A stretch of DNA of 64,000 nt from assembly GCF_016863295.1 (NCBI RefSeq), contig NZ_BOOP01000040.1, positions 1 through 64,000 on the forward strand. The letters run 5' to 3'. A program made the position numbers and the translations under genes. Every line of letters starts with the position of its first letter. The first letter of the stretch is position 1. Origin of the DNA: Planotetraspora phitsanulokensis (lineage in GTDB: Bacteria; Actinomycetota; Actinomycetes; Streptosporangiales; Streptosporangiaceae). The notes beneath the pieces were generated by a model. It saw only the letters and a list, made by a program, of their open reading frames with translations, searched no databases and was not told the origin of the DNA. This document shows positions 41,898 to 51,832 of this stretch, piece after piece.

Positions 41898-41951
41898 GAC
41901 GGTCGGCGACCACACTGCTGCGACGTCGGCCCCGCTGCTGAGACTGTCGGC
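41893..41951. repeat. 15-bp direct repeat spanning the DUF2470 stop codon
   Basis: GCTGAGACGGTCGGC (41893-41907, containing the TGA) recurs with one mismatch at 41937-41951. A looser GGCGG/CGGCC repetition fills the space to the ROK gene stop. Confidence 0.6.
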
Positions 41952-41990
41952 CTCGCCGTTGAGGCGGCCGGCGGCCCCGCGCTCAGGCGG

Positions 41991-43142
41991 TCAGCCGCCG
42001 GCCGCGTCCACCGCGTCGGCCGACAGGACGTGGTCGAGGACCATGAGCGCGCACCCGGTCAGGCCCGCGCCGGGGCCGAGGGTGCTGCGCTCGATCCTGA
42101 GGCTGCGGGTCGCGAGCTGGGTCGAGCGCTGGTAGATGACCTCACGGACGCCTGACACCAGCGGCTGGAACATCTCCGCGATGTCGCCCCCGAGCACCAC
42201 GACGGCCGGATTGAGCAGGTTCACCGCGCCCGAGATCACCTCGCCCAGCCAGCGCCCGGCCTGCCGTACGACCGCCATGGTCTCCGCGTCGCCCGCGCGG
42301 ACCAGCGCGGTCACGTCGGCCATGGTGAGGACCTCGCGGCCCTTGGCACGCAGGTCACGCAGGATGGCGGTGCCACTGGCGACCGAGTCGACGCAGTCGA
42401 GGTTGCCGCACCGGCACAACACTCCCCCGCCGTCCCTGACCGGGATGTGACCGATCTCGCCGGCCGCGCCCAGGGCGCCGCGCAGGATGCTTCCCCCGGA
42501 GATGACACCCGCACCGATCCGGGTGGAGATCTTCACGAAGAGCAGGTCGTCGAGCTCCGAGGCGTAGACGACGCGGTGCTCCCCCATCGCGATGACGTTC
42601 ACGTCGTTGTCGACGAGCACGCGGACGGGAAATCGCTCGGCGATGATCGGCGGAATGACCACACCGGTCCAGCTCGCCATCACCCGGGCGCTCTCGGTGC
42701 GCCCGGCGGCGAACTCCACGGTCGCGGGCACGCCGAGGCCGACTCCCACGACCGGCGCCTGCCCGTCGAGCAGTTTCTCCCACGTGTCCATGAGCAGGGG
42801 CAGCACGACGTCGGGCCCCTCCTCGACGTCGATGTCGAGATCGGTGCGCAGCAGCACGTCACCGGCGAGATCGCAGATCGCGATCTGGGTACGGCTTGCG
42901 CCGAGCGAGGCCACCGGGACCACGCCGCCCGCCGCGTTGAAGCGCAGCCGGACCGGCGGGCGCCCTCCGGTCGAGGGCCCCTCCGCGTCCTCCACGATCA
43001 GGCCGCGGCCGAGAAGCTCCGACACCCGCAACGCAACGGCGGGCCGCGACAGCCCCGTCACGCGCCCGATGTCGGCGCGCGTGAGGGCCTCCCCGCTCCT
43101 GATGAGCTGGAGGACTTCCCCGGTGGTTGCAAGTCGTGACAT
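41991..43142 (-). CDS. ROK-family transcriptional regulator
   Basis: A 383-residue ROK repressor. A winged helix-turn-helix occupies residues 1-75 (LTRADIGRVTGLSRPAVALRVSEL), and the ROK sugar-kinase-like domain follows, with VDNDVNVIAMGE, GAAGEIGHIPV and a zinc-binding CRCGNLDC motif. The sugar-binding part suggests glucose or a related sugar as ligand. It is divergent from zwf across 105 bp, so it almost certainly controls the Entner-Doudoroff operon. Confidence 0.94.
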   Translation of the reverse strand: MSRLATTGEVLQLIRSGEALTRADIGRVTGLSRPAVALRVSELLGRGLIVEDAEGPSTGGRPPVRLRFNAAGGVVPVASLGASRTQIAICDLAGDVLLRTDLDIDVEEGPDVVLPLLMDTWEKLLDGQAPVVGVGLGVPATVEFAAGRTESARVMASWTGVVIPPIIAERFPVRVLVDNDVNVIAMGEHRVVYASELDDLLFVKISTRIGAGVISGGSILRGALGAAGEIGHIPVRDGGGVLCRCGNLDCVDSVASGTAILRDLRAKGREVLTMADVTALVRAGDAETMAVVRQAGRWLGEVISGAVNLLNPAVVVLGGDIAEMFQPLVSGVREVIYQRSTQLATRSLRIERSTLGPGAGLTGCALMVLDHVLSADAVDAAGG

Positions 43143-43211
43143 CTACGGAAGTGAAGCACAGCGACACACCTAAGTGCAATGACTTATTCATCTTCAGTTA
43201 CAAAAGTCGGC

Positions 43212-43248
43212 TTGAAAGACAACATATCTGCCGCTAATGTCCCGAACA
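43212..43248 (+). promoter_or_regulatory. zwf promoter with leaderless start
   Basis: TTGAAA (43212-43217), a 17-bp spacer and TAATGT (43235-43240) form a good housekeeping promoter. The expected transcription start falls on or beside the ATG at 43248, and no ribosome site is present, so zwf is probably translated from a leaderless mRNA. GACTT (about 43168) and AAGTC (about 43204) form inverted arms around the -35 region and may belong to the ROK operator. Confidence 0.7.
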
Positions 43249-44732
43249 TGCCCGTTCAACCCTCTGCCGGCAGGCAAGCCGTCGACCTGATCATCTTCGG
43301 CGGCACCGGGGACCTGTCCATGCGGAAGCTCCTCCCGGCGCTCTACCACTGCGACCGCGACGGGCGGCTCGCCGAGGAGACCCGCATCATCGCCATGTCG
43401 CGCGGCGGGCTGGACGACGCCGACTTCCGCGGCAAGGTGGACGCGGAGGTGCGCCCCGCACTCGGCGCCGCCGAGGGCTGGGACCGGTTCGTGAACCGGC
43501 TCCACCACGTCTCCGTCGACGTCGGCGGGCCGGCCGAGCAGGCCGGCTGGGACGCGCTGACCACCATGCTCGCGGGCCGCGAAGACCACGATCGTGTCTT
43601 CTACCTGGCCAGCCCGCCCATGACGTTCGGCCCCTTCTGCCGCAGCGCGTACGAGGCCGGGCTGGTGACGCCGCTTTCCCGGGTCGTCCTGGAAAAGCCC
43701 CTCGGCCGTGACCTGGCCAGTGCCCAGGCCATCAACGACGAGGTCGGCGAGATCTTCGACGAGCGGCAGATCTTCCGCATCGACCACTACCTGGGCAAGG
43801 AGACGGTCCAGAACCTGCTCGTGCTGCGGTTCGCCAACGCGTTCCTCGAGCCGATCTGGAACTCGTTGTGGATCGACCACGTCCAGATCACGGCGGCGGA
43901 GACCGTCGGCACGCCCGGCCGCCGCGGCTACTACGACCACGCGGGCGCGCTGCGCGACATGGTCCAGAACCACCTGCTCCAGCTGCTCTGCCTGGTCGCC
44001 ATGGAACCGCCCTCGAAGAACGACCGCGAGGCCGTCCGTGACGAGAAGGTCAAGGTGCTGCAGTCGCTGCGGCCCATCGTCGGCTCGGAGGTCGACCGGT
44101 TCACCGTCCGGGGCCAGTACACCTCGGGCCGCCTCGGCGACGAGACCGTCCCCGGTTACCTGGACGAGCCCGACAGCACCCGGCCCACCGCCGCGTCGCA
44201 CCGGGTGGAGACCTTCGCGGCCGTCCGCGCCGAAGTGAAGAACTGGCGCTGGGCCGGCGTGCCTTTCTACCTGCGCACCGGCAAGCGACTGCCGGCCCGT
44301 CGGTCGGAGATCGTCGTCCAGTTCAAGGACGTGCCGCACGCGATCTTCACGGGTGCGGCGCCGAACCGGCTCGTCCTGCGACTGCAGCCCGACGAGGGCA
44401 TCCACCTGCGGCTGATGGCCAAGGAGCCCGGCGCGGGCGAGGTGACGCTCCGCCCGGTGCCGCTCAGCCTCAGCTTCGCCGACACGTTCACGGCCCGAGT
44501 CCCGGACGCGTACGAGCGGCTTCTCACCGACGTGCTGGCCGGCAACCCCACCTTGTTCATGCGGCGTGACGAGGTCGAGGCCGCCTGGCGCTGGATCGAC
44601 CCGATCATCGCGCACTGGGAGACGTCGGGGATGACGCCCGAGCCCTACCCCGCCGGCACCACCGGCCCCGCCGGTGCGCACGAACTGCTGGCCCGCAGCG
44701 ACCGCACGTGGCACGAGGAGGCATTCGAGTGA
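43248..44732 (+). CDS. zwf: Glucose-6-phosphate dehydrogenase
   Basis: A 494-residue G6PDH, oxidising glucose 6-phosphate to 6-phosphogluconolactone. The nucleotide-binding motif [10 protein letters not shown] (18-27) and the active-site RIDHYLGKE (177-185) are canonical. The ATG at 43248 is preferred over the GC-poorer upstream extension because the promoter places the transcript start there. It is the first gene of an Entner-Doudoroff operon and overlaps edd by four bases. No 6-phosphogluconolactonase or 6-phosphogluconate dehydrogenase gene is in the operon. Confidence 0.96.
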   Translation: MPVQPSAGRQAVDLIIFGGTGDLSMRKLLPALYHCDRDGRLAEETRIIAMSRGGLDDADFRGKVDAEVRPALGAAEGWDRFVNRLHHVSVDVGGPAEQAGWDALTTMLAGREDHDRVFYLASPPMTFGPFCRSAYEAGLVTPLSRVVLEKPLGRDLASAQAINDEVGEIFDERQIFRIDHYLGKETVQNLLVLRFANAFLEPIWNSLWIDHVQITAAETVGTPGRRGYYDHAGALRDMVQNHLLQLLCLVAMEPPSKNDREAVRDEKVKVLQSLRPIVGSEVDRFTVRGQYTSGRLGDETVPGYLDEPDSTRPTAASHRVETFAAVRAEVKNWRWAGVPFYLRTGKRLPARRSEIVVQFKDVPHAIFTGAAPNRLVLRLQPDEGIHLRLMAKEPGAGEVTLRPVPLSLSFADTFTARVPDAYERLLTDVLAGNPTLFMRRDEVEAAWRWIDPIIAHWETSGMTPEPYPAGTTGPAGAHELLARSDRTWHEEAFE

Positions 44733-46561
44733 CGAACCGCGTGATCGACCAGGTCACCGACCGGATCCGCAGGCGGAGCGGCGACAGCCGTGCCGCCTAC
44801 CTGGAGCGCGTCGGGCTCGCGGGACGCGAACTGCGCGAACGCGGGCCCGCCCGCGGCCATCTCGGCTGCGCCAACCTCGCGCACGGGTTCGCCGGCGCTC
44901 CGGAGGGGGACAAGCGCGACCTGCGCGGCTCTGCCAAGCCCGGCGTGGCCATCGTCACGTCGTACAACGACATGTTGTCCGCGCACCAGCCGTACGAGAC
45001 CTACCCGCCGGAGTTGAAGCGCGCGGTGCGTGCCGCGGGCGGCGTCGCGCAGGTCGCGGGCGGCGTCCCGGCGATGTGCGACGGCATCACCCAGGGCCGG
45101 GCCGGCATGGAGCTGTCCCTGTACAGCCGCGACGTCATCGCGATGGCGACCGCGATCGCGCTGTCGCACGACATGTTCGACGCCTCGCTGCTCCTGGGAG
45201 TCTGCGACAAGATCGTGCCGGGGCTGCTCATCGGCGCCCTGCACTTCGGCCACCTGCCCGCGATATTCGTGCCCGCCGGGCCGATGACCTCGGGCCTGCC
45301 GAACAAGGTCAAGGCGAGGGCCAGGCAGCGGTTCGCCGAAGGCCTGATCGACCGGGCGGAGATGCTGGACGCCGAGGCGAAGTCGTACCACTCGCCCGGG
45401 ACGTGCACGTTCTACGGCACCGCGAACTCCAACCAGCTGCTCATGGAGGTCATGGGCCTCCACCTGCCGGGCGCGACCTTCGTCAACCCGCACACCGAAC
45501 TGCGGCACGCCCTCACGGAGGCCGCCGGCCGCCGCGCGGTCGAGATCACCGCGCACGGTGACGAGTACACGCCGGTCGGGGAGGTCGTCGACGAGCGCGC
45601 CATCGTCAACGCGGTGGTCGCGCTGCTCGCCTCCGGCGGGTCGACCAACCACACGATGCACCTGGTGGCCATGGCCGCCGCCGCGGGCATCGAGCTGACC
45701 TGGGACGACATGGCCGACCTGTCCAAGGTGGTGCCGCTGCTCACGCGCATGTACCCGAACGGGCAGGCCGACGTGAACCACTTCCAGGCCGCGGGCGGCA
45801 TGCCGGTGCTCATCGGTGACCTGCTCGACGGCGGCTTCCTCCACGAGGACGTCCTCACCGTCGCGGGACGCGGGCTCGGCCACTACCGCTCCGCACCGGC
45901 GCTCAAGGAGGGCACGCTCGTCTGGGAGGAGCGCGCCGAGGGCAGCACCGACCACGACGTGCTGCGGCCGGTCGCAGAGCCGTTCTCGGCCGACGGTGGC
46001 ATCCACATGTTGTCGGGCAACCTCGGCCGCGCGGTGAGCAAGGTGTCGGCCGTCAAGCCGGAGCACCTCGTCATCGAGGCGCCTGCCCGGGTGTTCGACG
46101 ACCAGCGCGACCTGCTCGCCGCGTTCGAGTCGGGCGCGCTCGACGGACAGGACTTCGTCGCCGTCGTCCGCTACCAGGGCCCGCGCGCGAACGGCATGCC
46201 GGAGTTGCACAAGCTCACGCCTCCGCTGGCCGTCCTGCTCGACCGCGGCCAGAAGGTGGCCATCGTCACCGACGGCCGCATGTCGGGCGCCTCGGGCAAG
46301 GTGCCCGCGGCGATCCACCTGTCCCCCGAGGCCGCCGACGGCGGGCCCATCTCGCTGATCCGCGACGGGGACGTCATCCGGCTCGACTCGGCCGCCGGGA
46401 CCCTGGTCGTCCAGGCGGACCTGTCGGACCGCACACCCGAAGGCGCTCCGCTCAGCGACGCGGAGTGGGCGGGCACCGGCCGGGAGCTCTTCTCGTCCTT
46501 CCGCCGCATGGTCGGACCGCCCGACCGGGGGGCGAGCGTGTTCGCGGGAGGTGCCCGATGA
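44729..46561 (+). CDS. edd: 6-Phosphogluconate dehydratase
   Basis: A 610-residue IlvD/Edd-family dehydratase, making 2-keto-3-deoxy-6-phosphogluconate. The Fe-S cysteines and signatures are [13 protein letters not shown] and [25 protein letters not shown] and [14 protein letters not shown] lie further on. The length fits Edd (E. coli about 603) rather than dihydroxyacid dehydratase, and the operon context decides it. The GTG at 44729 shares GTGA with the zwf stop and follows GAGGAGG. Confidence 0.96.
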   Translation: MTNRVIDQVTDRIRRRSGDSRAAYLERVGLAGRELRERGPARGHLGCANLAHGFAGAPEGDKRDLRGSAKPGVAIVTSYNDMLSAHQPYETYPPELKRAVRAAGGVAQVAGGVPAMCDGITQGRAGMELSLYSRDVIAMATAIALSHDMFDASLLLGVCDKIVPGLLIGALHFGHLPAIFVPAGPMTSGLPNKVKARARQRFAEGLIDRAEMLDAEAKSYHSPGTCTFYGTANSNQLLMEVMGLHLPGATFVNPHTELRHALTEAAGRRAVEITAHGDEYTPVGEVVDERAIVNAVVALLASGGSTNHTMHLVAMAAAAGIELTWDDMADLSKVVPLLTRMYPNGQADVNHFQAAGGMPVLIGDLLDGGFLHEDVLTVAGRGLGHYRSAPALKEGTLVWEERAEGSTDHDVLRPVAEPFSADGGIHMLSGNLGRAVSKVSAVKPEHLVIEAPARVFDDQRDLLAAFESGALDGQDFVAVVRYQGPRANGMPELHKLTPPLAVLLDRGQKVAIVTDGRMSGASGKVPAAIHLSPEAADGGPISLIRDGDVIRLDSAAGTLVVQADLSDRTPEGAPLSDAEWAGTGRELFSSFRRMVGPPDRGASVFAGGAR

Positions 46562-47517
46562 CGTTGCCGTGGCTGGTCGCCGACGTCGGGGGGACGAACG
46601 CGCGATTCGGCCTGGTGACGCGCCGCGGCGGGCCGCCCGAGCACGTCGCCGTACTGAACGTTGCCGAGTACAGGAGCCTCTCCGATGCCGTAGCCGCCTA
46701 TATCGCAGATCATGCGGGCGGAGTTCGGCCGGGGGCAGCGTGCCTGGCGATCGCCGGTCCGGTCGAGGACGACCGGTACCGGCTGACGAACGCGGAATGG
46801 TCGGGCTCCGTCGACGACCTGCACATCCCGCACGTCGACCTGCTCAACGACTTCGAGGCGCTCGCGGTGTCCCTCCCGCGCCTCGCAGGCGACGATCTCG
46901 TGTCGCTCGGCGGGCCTCCCCCCGCCGCCGGCGACACCAAGGCGGTCCTCGGGCCGGGCACCGGTCTCGGAGTGAGCGGGCTGGTGCCGGTGCGCGGAGG
47001 CTGGGTGCCGGTTCCCGGCGAAGGGGGCCACGTCTCCGTCCCCGCCGTGACCGACCTCGAGATGGAGATCGTGCGGGCGCTGCGGGCGGACGGCCTGCCG
47101 TACGTGGACGCCGAGCACCTGCTGTCCGGCACAGGGCTGCCCCGACTCCACCGGGGTCTGGCGCTCGTGCGCGGAGTCGCGCCGATCGCGACCACCGCGG
47201 CGGAGGTCGTCGAGTCCGCCGACCCGCTCTGCGTCGAGACGGTCGACATCTTCCTCGCCCTGCTCGGCGGATTCGCCGGGAACGTCGCCCTGATGCTCGG
47301 CGCACGCGGCGGGGTCTACATCGGGGGCGGCGTGCTGCCGCGGATCGCCGAACGCGCCCGCCGAAGCGACTTCCGTGCACGGTTCGAGACGACCGCGCCC
47401 GCCCTGACCGACTACATCACCGCGATCGCGACCTCGCTGATCGTCGCCGAGCAGCCCGCACTGGTGGGAGCCGCAGCATGGCTCGCCCAGCGGTCGTCTA
47501 CCGTGGAGCTGATATGA
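46558..47517 (+). CDS. glk: Glucokinase, proteobacterial (E. coli Glk) type
   Basis: A 319-residue glucokinase. The phosphate-1 motif is [13 protein letters not shown] (7-19), [12 protein letters not shown] carries the catalytic aspartate, and [13 protein letters not shown] and [10 protein letters not shown] are typical of the E. coli Glk family. Most actinomycetes use a ROK-type or polyphosphate glucokinase instead, so this form in an Entner-Doudoroff operon hints at acquisition with the operon. ATGA overlaps join it to edd and eda. Confidence 0.93.
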   Translation: MTLPWLVADVGGTNARFGLVTRRGGPPEHVAVLNVAEYRSLSDAVAAYIADHAGGVRPGAACLAIAGPVEDDRYRLTNAEWSGSVDDLHIPHVDLLNDFEALAVSLPRLAGDDLVSLGGPPPAAGDTKAVLGPGTGLGVSGLVPVRGGWVPVPGEGGHVSVPAVTDLEMEIVRALRADGLPYVDAEHLLSGTGLPRLHRGLALVRGVAPIATTAAEVVESADPLCVETVDIFLALLGGFAGNVALMLGARGGVYIGGGVLPRIAERARRSDFRARFETTAPALTDYITAIATSLIVAEQPALVGAAAWLAQRSSTVELI

Positions 47518-48128
47518 GCCTTCTCGATCTCGCCCCCGTCGTCCCGGTCGTCGTGATCGACGACCCCGAGACCGCCGTGCCCCTCGCCCGGGCCCTCGTC
47601 TCCGGCGGCCTGCCGGTCATCGAGATCACCCTGCGTACGGCCACCGCGCTCGAGTCCATCCGGCGGATCGCCGCCGAGGTCCCGGACGCCGTGGTCGGAG
47701 CGGGCACGATCAGGTCGTCGGCCGACGTCGACGCCGCGGTCGCGGCGGGCTCGCGATTCCTGGTCTCCCCCGGGACCACGCCCGGCCTGCTCGACGCCCT
47801 GCTCGCGTCCGGTGTGCCGTTCCTCCCCGGCGCGGCCACCGCGTCCGAGGCGATGGCACTGTTCGAGCGCGGTATCGGCGAGATGAAGTTCTTCCCCGCC
47901 GAGGCGGCGGGCGGCGTGCCGTACCTGAAGTCGCTGGGCGGGCCACTGCCCGACGTGCGGTTCTGCCCCACGGGAGGGATCACTCTGTCGAGCGCGCCCT
48001 CCTACCTGGCCCTGTCCAACGTCGCCACCGTCGGCGGAAGCTGGCTGACGCCGGCCGACGCCCTGGCCACCGGCGACTACGACCGCATCGAGAAGCTCGC
48101 GGCCGAGGCGGCGGCGCTGCGCTCCTGA
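47514..48128 (+). CDS. eda: 2-Keto-3-deoxy-6-phosphogluconate aldolase
   Basis: A 204-residue class I aldolase giving pyruvate and glyceraldehyde 3-phosphate. Glu37 in PVIEITLRT and the Schiff-base Lys125 in GEMKFFPAEAAGG are in place, as are VGAGTI, SPGTTPGLL and FCPTGGIT. The ATG overlaps the glk stop by four bases with GGAG upstream. It is the last gene of the operon; two hairpins follow. Confidence 0.96.
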   Translation: MSLLDLAPVVPVVVIDDPETAVPLARALVSGGLPVIEITLRTATALESIRRIAAEVPDAVVGAGTIRSSADVDAAVAAGSRFLVSPGTTPGLLDALLASGVPFLPGAATASEAMALFERGIGEMKFFPAEAAGGVPYLKSLGGPLPDVRFCPTGGITLSSAPSYLALSNVATVGGSWLTPADALATGDYDRIEKLAAEAAALRS

Positions 48129-48213
48129 AAAGCCTTGTCAGCCGAGTCTTTCTCCCTCGGCGAGGCTGACGGCCATGCTCGTGTCCGTGATCCGGAACCA
48201 CGTCCATGGTGCT

Positions 48214-48246
48214 GGCCCGTGACCTTCCGACCGGTGGTCACGGGCC
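48214..48246. terminator. Hairpin between convergent eda and pfkB operons
   Basis: GGCCCGTGACC (48214-48224) pairs perfectly with GGTCACGGGCC (48236-48246). The stem covers the stop codon of the PfkB gene on the minus strand and lies 86 bp after eda. A weaker hairpin (GTCAGCC/GGCTGAC, 48137-48171) sits nearer eda. Confidence 0.65.
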
Positions 48247-49122
48247 TTCGCCGTCCACGCCCGCGACCGTGCACGCACGGGCGCCGGCCAGCGCGCCCAA
48301 TCGAGCGCATTCCTCCAATGGGCGACCGGTCAGGCGGCCGTGGAGAAACCCGGAGACGAACGCGTCTCCGGCCCCGACGCTGTCCACGACCGGGCCCGGC
48401 GGCGGCTCCGCCGGGAAGTGCCGGATGTCTCCGCCGTCCGACAGGACGTGACACCCGTCGGCGCCGTCCGTGCAGACCACGACACGTGCACGGCCACGGG
48501 CGGCGATGTCGCGCATGACCGCCTCCCGGCGTTCCCCGAGTGCGGTCGCGGACATGAAGACGAGGTCGGAGGAGTAGGCGAAGTCACGGTGGTAGTCGTT
48601 CTCCCCGTCCCAGTCGTGCAGGTCGGTCGACGTCGGCGTCCCGCGGGGGACGTCGGCGTAGACGTGCCGGGAGAAGTCGACGATCGACAGGTGCACGTGC
48701 CGTGCGGCGCGAACCGCCGGCAGGTAGAGGTCCCGCGGCAGCCGCTGGCCGTCGACGGGTCGCGGGTCGTGCAGCGACAGCCGGCGGCCGCCCGGGTCGA
48801 CGAGCACGACGCTGCGCCGCGTGCCCGCCGCGGAGGGCGCCCAGGCGAAGTCGACGCCGCGCCCGGCGAGATGACCGCGGACCAGCGCGCCCTGCGCGTC
48901 CTCTCCGATGAGGTCGACGAGTTTGACGCGCAACCCCATGGCGTGGCAGCCCAACGCGACGCCGGATCCCGTGTTGCCTATCCGGTCGACGACGGGCGGG
49001 ACCGGATAGGTGTCGGCGTACGGCAACGGCAGTTCCGGGACCTGGACGGTCGTGTCCACCCCGGTGCCGCCGACGACGAGCACGTCCAGTGCATGATCAC
49101 GATGGGGGTTGTGCGAGGTCAC
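48238..49122 (-). CDS. PfkB-family carbohydrate kinase
   Basis: A 294-residue ribokinase-fold kinase. It begins DVLVVGGTGVDTTV, has GNTGSGVALGCHAMGL near residue 50 (substrate GG-type motif) and the catalytic DSVGAGDAFVSGF (Asp253). The substrate is not fixed by the motifs. It is the last gene of the alpha-glucoside operon, with its GTG overlapping the lacI stop by four bases. Because the Entner-Doudoroff operon next door already has a glucokinase, a fructose-type kinase serving a glucose-fructose disaccharide is a reasonable guess. Confidence 0.88.
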   Translation of the reverse strand: MTSHNPHRDHALDVLVVGGTGVDTTVQVPELPLPYADTYPVPPVVDRIGNTGSGVALGCHAMGLRVKLVDLIGEDAQGALVRGHLAGRGVDFAWAPSAAGTRRSVVLVDPGGRRLSLHDPRPVDGQRLPRDLYLPAVRAARHVHLSIVDFSRHVYADVPRGTPTSTDLHDWDGENDYHRDFAYSSDLVFMSATALGERREAVMRDIAARGRARVVVCTDGADGCHVLSDGGDIRHFPAEPPPGPVVDSVGAGDAFVSGFLHGRLTGRPLEECARLGALAGARACTVAGVDGEGP

Positions 49123-50153
49123 GATGTGTGGTCGCGGTTGACGAGGGGCCCTGAACTGGTGGAGCCGCGGACCACGAGTTCGGGCTGATAGACCAGCTCG
49201 ACGTGCTTGGCCGGGGTGCCGCCGATCTCGTCGAGCAACGTCTGGACCGCGGCCGTGGCCATCGCGCCGATCGGCTTGCGGACGGTGGTGAGCGGCGGGT
49301 CGGTGAAGGCCATCAGCGGCGAGTCGTCGAACCCGACGATCGACACGTCCCCCGGCACCGACAGCCCCCGCTCCCTGGCGGCCCGGATCGCGCCGAGCGC
49401 CATGAGGTCGCTGGCACAGAATATTCCGGTGCAGCCGCGTTCGATCAGGGCGGCCGCCGCCGCCTGGCCGCCCTCCACGGAGAAGAGCGAGTGCTGGATC
49501 AGGTCGCCGAACTCCGTAACACCGAGCAGGTTCGTCATCGCCTGACGGAAACCCTCGATCTTCCGGATCACCGGGACGAACCGCCCCTGGCCGAGGGCGA
49601 GGCCGATGCGCTCGTGCCCGAGGTCCACCAGATGTTGTACGGCCAGGCGTGCGGCCAGCCGGTCGTCCGGCGAGATGAACGGCGCGGCGATGGCCTCGTT
49701 GTAGCCGTCGACGAGCACGATCGGCAGACCGCGGTCGGTGAGCCGGGCGTAGCGGTCCATCCGCGCCGTCGTGTCGGCGTGCAGACCGGACGCGAACACG
49801 ATGCCGGAGACGCCCCGGTCGAGGAGCATGTCGGTGAACTCGTCCTCGGTCGCGCCGCCGGGCTCCTGGGTGCACAGGATGGGCGTGTACCCGTGCTGGG
49901 TGAGCGCCTTCTCCACCGCCTGGGCGAACGCCGGGAAGATCGGGTTGCCCAGCTCCGGGATGACCAGGCCGATGAGGCCGTTGCTGCGCTCGCGCAACCG
50001 CTGCGGGCGCTCGTACCCCATCAGGTCGAGCGCGGTGAGCACGGCCTGGCGGGTGGCGGAGGAGACCCCCGCCTTCCCGTTGAGCACGCGGCTCACCGTC
50101 GCTTCGCTGACCCCTGCCTGAGCCGCGATGTCGGCGAGCCGCGTGGTACTCAT
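49119..50153 (-). CDS. LacI-family transcriptional regulator
   Basis: A 344-residue LacI repressor. The helix-turn-helix and hinge occupy residues 1-60 (RLADIAAQAGVSEATVSRVLNG), followed by a sugar-binding domain (GLIGLVIPELGNPIF, GRFVPVIRKIEGFRQAM, IVGFDDSPLMAFTDPPLTTV). It is embedded in the operon it probably controls, between the GH13 and PfkB genes, and the palindrome at 55008-55026 is its likely operator. Either ATG 50153 or 50159 could be the start; a longer frame overlaps the GH13 gene and is rejected. Confidence 0.93.
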   Translation of the reverse strand: MSTTRLADIAAQAGVSEATVSRVLNGKAGVSSATRQAVLTALDLMGYERPQRLRERSNGLIGLVIPELGNPIFPAFAQAVEKALTQHGYTPILCTQEPGGATEDEFTDMLLDRGVSGIVFASGLHADTTARMDRYARLTDRGLPIVLVDGYNEAIAAPFISPDDRLAARLAVQHLVDLGHERIGLALGQGRFVPVIRKIEGFRQAMTNLLGVTEFGDLIQHSLFSVEGGQAAAAALIERGCTGIFCASDLMALGAIRAARERGLSVPGDVSIVGFDDSPLMAFTDPPLTTVRKPIGAMATAAVQTLLDEIGGTPAKHVELVYQPELVVRGSTSSGPLVNRDHTS

Positions 50154-50163
50154 GGGCATTACT

Positions 50164-51807
50164 TTAGACATCGTCCGCGTGCCGGACGGCGTCCCCGAGA
50201 TCGCCGGACCACCAGGTGACCGAGTCGGGCGCCAGCCTGACGACGTCTCCCGCAACGGCCGGGCCCGAGCTCGCCAGGAGCAGCTCGCCGGGGCCCGCCT
50301 CGATCTCGACCCAGTCCCCGGTCAGGTTGGCCACGCAGGTGAAGTCATCACCGCGGGAGAACACGAGCGTGCCCGCCGGACCGTCCCGCCAGATGAGCGT
50401 GCCGTCCCCGAGCGAGGGGTGCTCACGCCTCATCGTGAGCGCGGTGCGGTAGAGGCTCAGCATGGACGCGCCGTCGCGCGTCTGCGCCTCCACGCTGAGG
50501 TCGCGCCATTGCGGAGGCATCGGCAGCCAGCTCTCGACGGAGCCGGGAGGGGCGAAGCCGTGCGGCGGCTCCCCCGACGCCGTCCACGGGAGCGGCACGC
50601 GGCAGCCGTCCCGCCCGCTGTCGGGGTCGCGCAGCCGCTGCGGATCGCGCAGATAACGCTCGGGCAGGTCGAGCACCTCCGGCAGGCCGAGCTCCTCCCC
50701 CTGGTAGACGTAGGCCGAGCCGGGCAGCGCCAGCATGAGCAGCGCCGCCGCCCGCGCTCTGCGCAGGCCCCGCTCGCCCCCGCCGTACCGGGTGACGTGC
50801 CGCTTGACGTCGTGGTTGGACAACACCCAGGTGGACGGCGCCCCGACGAGGGCGGCGGTCAGGAGCGACTCCTCGATGACCGCGCGGAAGGCGGCGGCCT
50901 CCCACGGCGTCTTGAGGAAGTGGAAGTTGAAGGCCTGGTGCAGTTCGTCGGGCCGGACGTACCGGGCCAGCCTCTCGGCCGAGGGCGCCCACGCCTCGGC
51001 CACGCCGATGCGCTCGCCTTCGTAGGAGTCGAGGATCCGCCGCCAGGCACGGTGGATATCGTGCACGCCCTCCTGGTCGAAGAACGGCACCTCGGCGACG
51101 CCGATCATCTCCACGTGCCCCGGGCGTCCCACGTCGGGCAGGCCGGGCGCCTTCACCATGCCGTGCGCCACGTCGATGCGGAAGCCGTCCACGCCGAGGT
51201 CGAGCCAGAAGCGGAGCACGTCGGCGAACTCGGCGTGGACCTCCGGGTTGTCCCAGTTGAGGTCGGGCTGCTCGGGGGCGAACAGGTGGAGGTACCACTG
51301 CCCGTCCTCGACCCGCGTCCACGCCGGCCCGCCGAACACGGACTCCCAGTCGTTGGGCGGCAGCTCCCCCGCCTCTCCCCTGCCGTCCCTGAAGACGTAC
51401 CGGTCGCGTTCGGGTCCGCCACGAGCGCCCGTGAGGGCTGCGGCGAACCACGTGTGCCGGTCGGAGGTGTGGTTGGGGACCACGTCCACGATGATCCGCA
51501 GCCCCAGGGCGTGGGCGTCCTCGATCAGGGCGCGCGCGTCGGCCAGCGACCCGAAGATGGGGTCGACGTCCCGGTAGTCGGCGACGTCGTAGCCGAAGTC
51601 GGCCATGGGCGAGGTGTAGAACGGCGTCAGCCAGACGGCGTCGACGCCCAGTTCTGCGAGGTACGGCAACCTGCTGCGCACTCCCGGCAGGTCGCCGACG
51701 CCGTCGCCGTTGCCGTCCGCGAAACTGCGGACGTACACCTGATAGATCACCGCGTCGCGCCACCAGCGGGTGGCCACCGCGGACGGCGGGACGGCGAGCT
51801 CGGTCAT
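50164..51807 (-). CDS. Intracellular GH13 alpha-glucosidase
   Basis: A 547-residue alpha-glucosidase/oligo-1,6-glucosidase-like enzyme of GH13. Region motifs are DVVPNHTSDRH (about 108-118), the nucleophile in DGFRIDVAHGM (Asp212), the acid/base in IGVAEAWAPS (Glu271) and VLSNHDVKRH (Asp333). No signal peptide is present, so it acts on imported sugar. It lies 25 bp after the second permease gene and 10 bp before lacI. Substrates could be maltose, isomaltose, sucrose, turanose or trehalulose; subfamily members of this kind cleave short alpha-glucosides. Confidence 0.93.
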   Translation of the reverse strand: MTELAVPPSAVATRWWRDAVIYQVYVRSFADGNGDGVGDLPGVRSRLPYLAELGVDAVWLTPFYTSPMADFGYDVADYRDVDPIFGSLADARALIEDAHALGLRIIVDVVPNHTSDRHTWFAAALTGARGGPERDRYVFRDGRGEAGELPPNDWESVFGGPAWTRVEDGQWYLHLFAPEQPDLNWDNPEVHAEFADVLRFWLDLGVDGFRIDVAHGMVKAPGLPDVGRPGHVEMIGVAEVPFFDQEGVHDIHRAWRRILDSYEGERIGVAEAWAPSAERLARYVRPDELHQAFNFHFLKTPWEAAAFRAVIEESLLTAALVGAPSTWVLSNHDVKRHVTRYGGGERGLRRARAAALLMLALPGSAYVYQGEELGLPEVLDLPERYLRDPQRLRDPDSGRDGCRVPLPWTASGEPPHGFAPPGSVESWLPMPPQWRDLSVEAQTRDGASMLSLYRTALTMRREHPSLGDGTLIWRDGPAGTLVFSRGDDFTCVANLTGDWVEIEAGPGELLLASSGPAVAGDVVRLAPDSVTWWSGDLGDAVRHADDV

Positions 51808-51832
51808 TGGGATCCCCCGGTTCTCACTATGG

